Part shown: one piece after another, positions 61,807 to 64,000 of the stretch
Numbering within the stretch: position 1 is the first letter of the stretch
Layout of the letters: each line of letters begins with the position of its first letter
Assembly: GCA_013399695.1 (NCBI GenBank)
Contig: VXAU01006139.1
Location: 283 to 64,282 of the forward strand
Length of the DNA stretch: 64,000 nt
Direction of reading: 5' to 3'
Source of the DNA: Formicarius rufipectus
Lineage: Eukaryota; Chordata; Aves; Passeriformes; Formicariidae
Made by a program: the position numbers and the translations under genes
Notes under the pieces: model-generated
Told to the model about the DNA's origin: nothing
Database searches by the model: none
Seen by the model: the letters and a program-made list of their open reading frames with translations, nothing else

Positions 61807-64000
61807 CTAGGAAAGGATGCAGGAGGGTGTCAGCATCCCCAGGCACCCGCTGGCCCCGGCTGTCCCCACCACTGTGGGGTGAGCCCCACACCCATCGTCA
61901 GCCCCACAGCAGGGAAGTTGTCACTAGCCGGATTAAAGGACTTGTGCAGGGATGCCCCAGCGGGGCTGTGTTGGAGGGCAGCGGAGCTGGAAATGGTTAC
62001 AGGTTGTTTATCCCTCTAGTTAGGACAAAAAAGGCCGGGCTGATGCAGAAAACGAATTATTTACCGTGATGAGGGCTGGGGCTGCACCACCTGTCCAAAG
62101 CAACATCCCCAAAATTTCCTTATTTTGCTATTTTCTCCTTTTCATTCTTCCCTTCTCAGCTGAACTTGGCCACCTCATTAGTTGTCTTTTGAAGGCTGGC
62201 CGTGATCGGGGAGAGGGACAAGGTGCACATTAATTATACCACGCTTTAATTACCCTTCCTTCAGCATGAGTGCTTTGTAGGAAGCAGAATAATTATCAGC
62301 CAGTTTCTTAGCTGCCTTTTTTTAGCTTCTCCCGTATTGATCGGGCGCCTCCAACCCGGCTTCTCTAGGATCATACCCCCAGATTAGCCCCCAGATTCCC
62401 TTTTATTGCCCAAATTCTCTCCTCTTTAAGATGGTAAGTGGCTGTGGAAATTCACCTCGCGGCACTTGCCGTTCATCTCTCGAAAGCCTTTGATGTGGCT
62501 GTTAAAGCAAATAAATTAAAGTACCTGAGTTTTCCTAGAGAAAAGGAAACCTGTATCAGCCACTGAATTACCAGAATAAATACAAGTGTCGCCGAGGAAT
62601 AAATCGGTGCAAGTAAAATGGGATGTGGAGGGTTGTTTTGCTCTGCCAGCCCCAGCGACCCCCTAAATGCCCTAAAGCATCGCAGCAAAAGCAGGGACTG
62701 GGAGTGCAATCCCCGTCAGAAGGGTTTCACAGACTCAGAAAGAAAAGGAAAAACCACTTCCCCTCCTTGGATTTGGCTGGTTTTTGCCCGGACTGCAGGA
62801 CCAGACCCAGAGATGGTGAGGGGAGAAGAGACATGGGAACCAATAGGACACAGTCCTGCTGTGACCAAACCTCCGTGGAATTAATGTCGGGTTTTAAGCC
62901 ATTTTATGCAGCTCTTGCAGTGATGGTAGGCGTGATCTAGGCACTGAGATGCCACTCCAGGGCCGTGGGGACCCTGCCTGTGGCCGGGGCTGGCATGCCC
63001 GGCTGCACCCCCTGGATTTGGGGGCTGCAGGGAGCCCCCATGAAGCGCCATCGCATCACTGAATCGCCAGTTCCTTCTCTACAGCGGGTCATTAACGCGA
63101 CCTTTATTACACCTGCGTGGTGGCTCAGCCCCGCTGTGACCTTACACTGTTAATTAGCAGCTGGTGAGATGCTCATTAGCGTCGCTTCCGCTTTGCCGCC
63201 ACTGTGTAAACACCGGGAGGGAGGGAAAGTTGACTCGAGTTCACTTCGTCACCGATATTAATGGGCATTACGAAGGGAGAGAGAGAAATACACGGGAAAA
63301 GACCAGGAATGACCAAGTGCGCTGGTACAGGATGCTCCAGCGTCATGCCCGGGCTTTTTTCCGGAGCCACGGCTTTCTCCAGCCGGGGACAGCATCAACC
63401 TGCTCCTGATGCCGCCGCCTGTCAGAGCCGCACGCCCGCCGTTCCCCTCCTGCCAGCGCCATTCCAACCCCGGCAACTGAATCCCGCTCGGCACCGCCGG
63501 CGCCAGCAGCCTCCACCATCCCTAGGCCAGGTGGGCATCGCCGGGCGAAGTCGTGCCCGTGGCCGAGCCTCGCCGGGCCCTCCTGGGTCAGGGTGGCTGA
63601 GGGATGCAACGAGCCTCATCACTGATTGCTGCTGCCTCAGTTTCTCCCCTGCAAAAGGAAGGGATGCCCTTGAGATGCTGAAGCACCAGCTCAGCTTTGC
63701 TGTGCTGGCTCCCGCCATGGAGGGAGCGCATCCCTGTGGAGAAGCGCCTTCTCAAGGTCATTCAAGGCACGGCAACGGCGTTTAAATGAGGGAAGCAGGG
63801 AGCGGCTCCAGCACGGTGCCTCCCAATCTGCTGCCTGCTGGAGAATTCCCGCATCTCACAGCACGGGATGAAGCCACTTGCAGCTGGGATAGTGAATCAG
63901 ACAGGATACTAAATTCTTGGCTTTCATTCGAGGAGACAATATGCTTTTTAAAATGCATTCCCCAGACCTGGCGTGCTCGAGGTGCCTCCTCACCCCTCGC
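61807..64000 (-). other. KIRREL3 intron at right edge
   Basis: No exon was recognised. Two patches rich in TAATTA/ATTAAT cores (62160-62330 and 63080-63195) resemble conserved developmental enhancers. A GC-rich stretch covers 63420-63600. Confidence 0.45.

Overview
The window is vertebrate genomic DNA, almost certainly from a bird. Genes are split into short exons with GT/AG introns. There are several CR1-type LINE tails, the typical avian retroelement. The gene set SRPRA, FAM118B, TIRAP, DCPS, ST3GAL4, KIRREL3 matches the human 11q24 neighbourhood, which I recall lies on a small chromosome in birds. Compact introns and CpG-rich promoters fit a microchromosome. I cannot name the species.

Layout: (1) 1-6000, SRPRA on +, with its first coding exon off the left edge and a degenerate G-rich minisatellite in intron 1. 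(2) 6120-16000, FAM118B on -, tail-to-tail with SRPRA; its start codon was found in a short exon at 12164-12241 and its stop in a 14-base terminal coding segment. (3) 15830-16270, a CpG-rich presumed bidirectional promoter. (4) 16250-20545, TIRAP on +, with only three coding exons (the first just 7 coding bases). (5) 20930-36770, DCPS on +, six coding exons. (6) 36770-55240, a long stretch with several GC-rich promoter-like islands and well-spliced 5' exons, leading to ST3GAL4. (7) 55298-58720, the ten coding exons of ST3GAL4 on +. (8) 60438-61806, the last two coding exons of KIRREL3 on -; the rest of that gene lies beyond the right edge.

The genes do not form one pathway. SRPRA acts in ER targeting, DCPS in mRNA decay, ST3GAL4 in Golgi sialylation and KIRREL3 in cell adhesion. 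The exception worth attention is the FAM118B/TIRAP pair: a SIR2-fold protein and a TIR adaptor of Toll-like receptor signalling, arranged head-to-head over one CpG-rich promoter. As I recall the human map, SRPRA and FOXRED1 separate these two genes, so this arrangement implies an inversion between the lineages. The pairing resembles the SIR2+TIR pairs of bacterial Thoeris antiphage systems. That is an analogy, not a demonstrated relationship.

All exon boundaries come from reading frames, splice-site sequence and remembered mammalian proteins; nothing was aligned by software.
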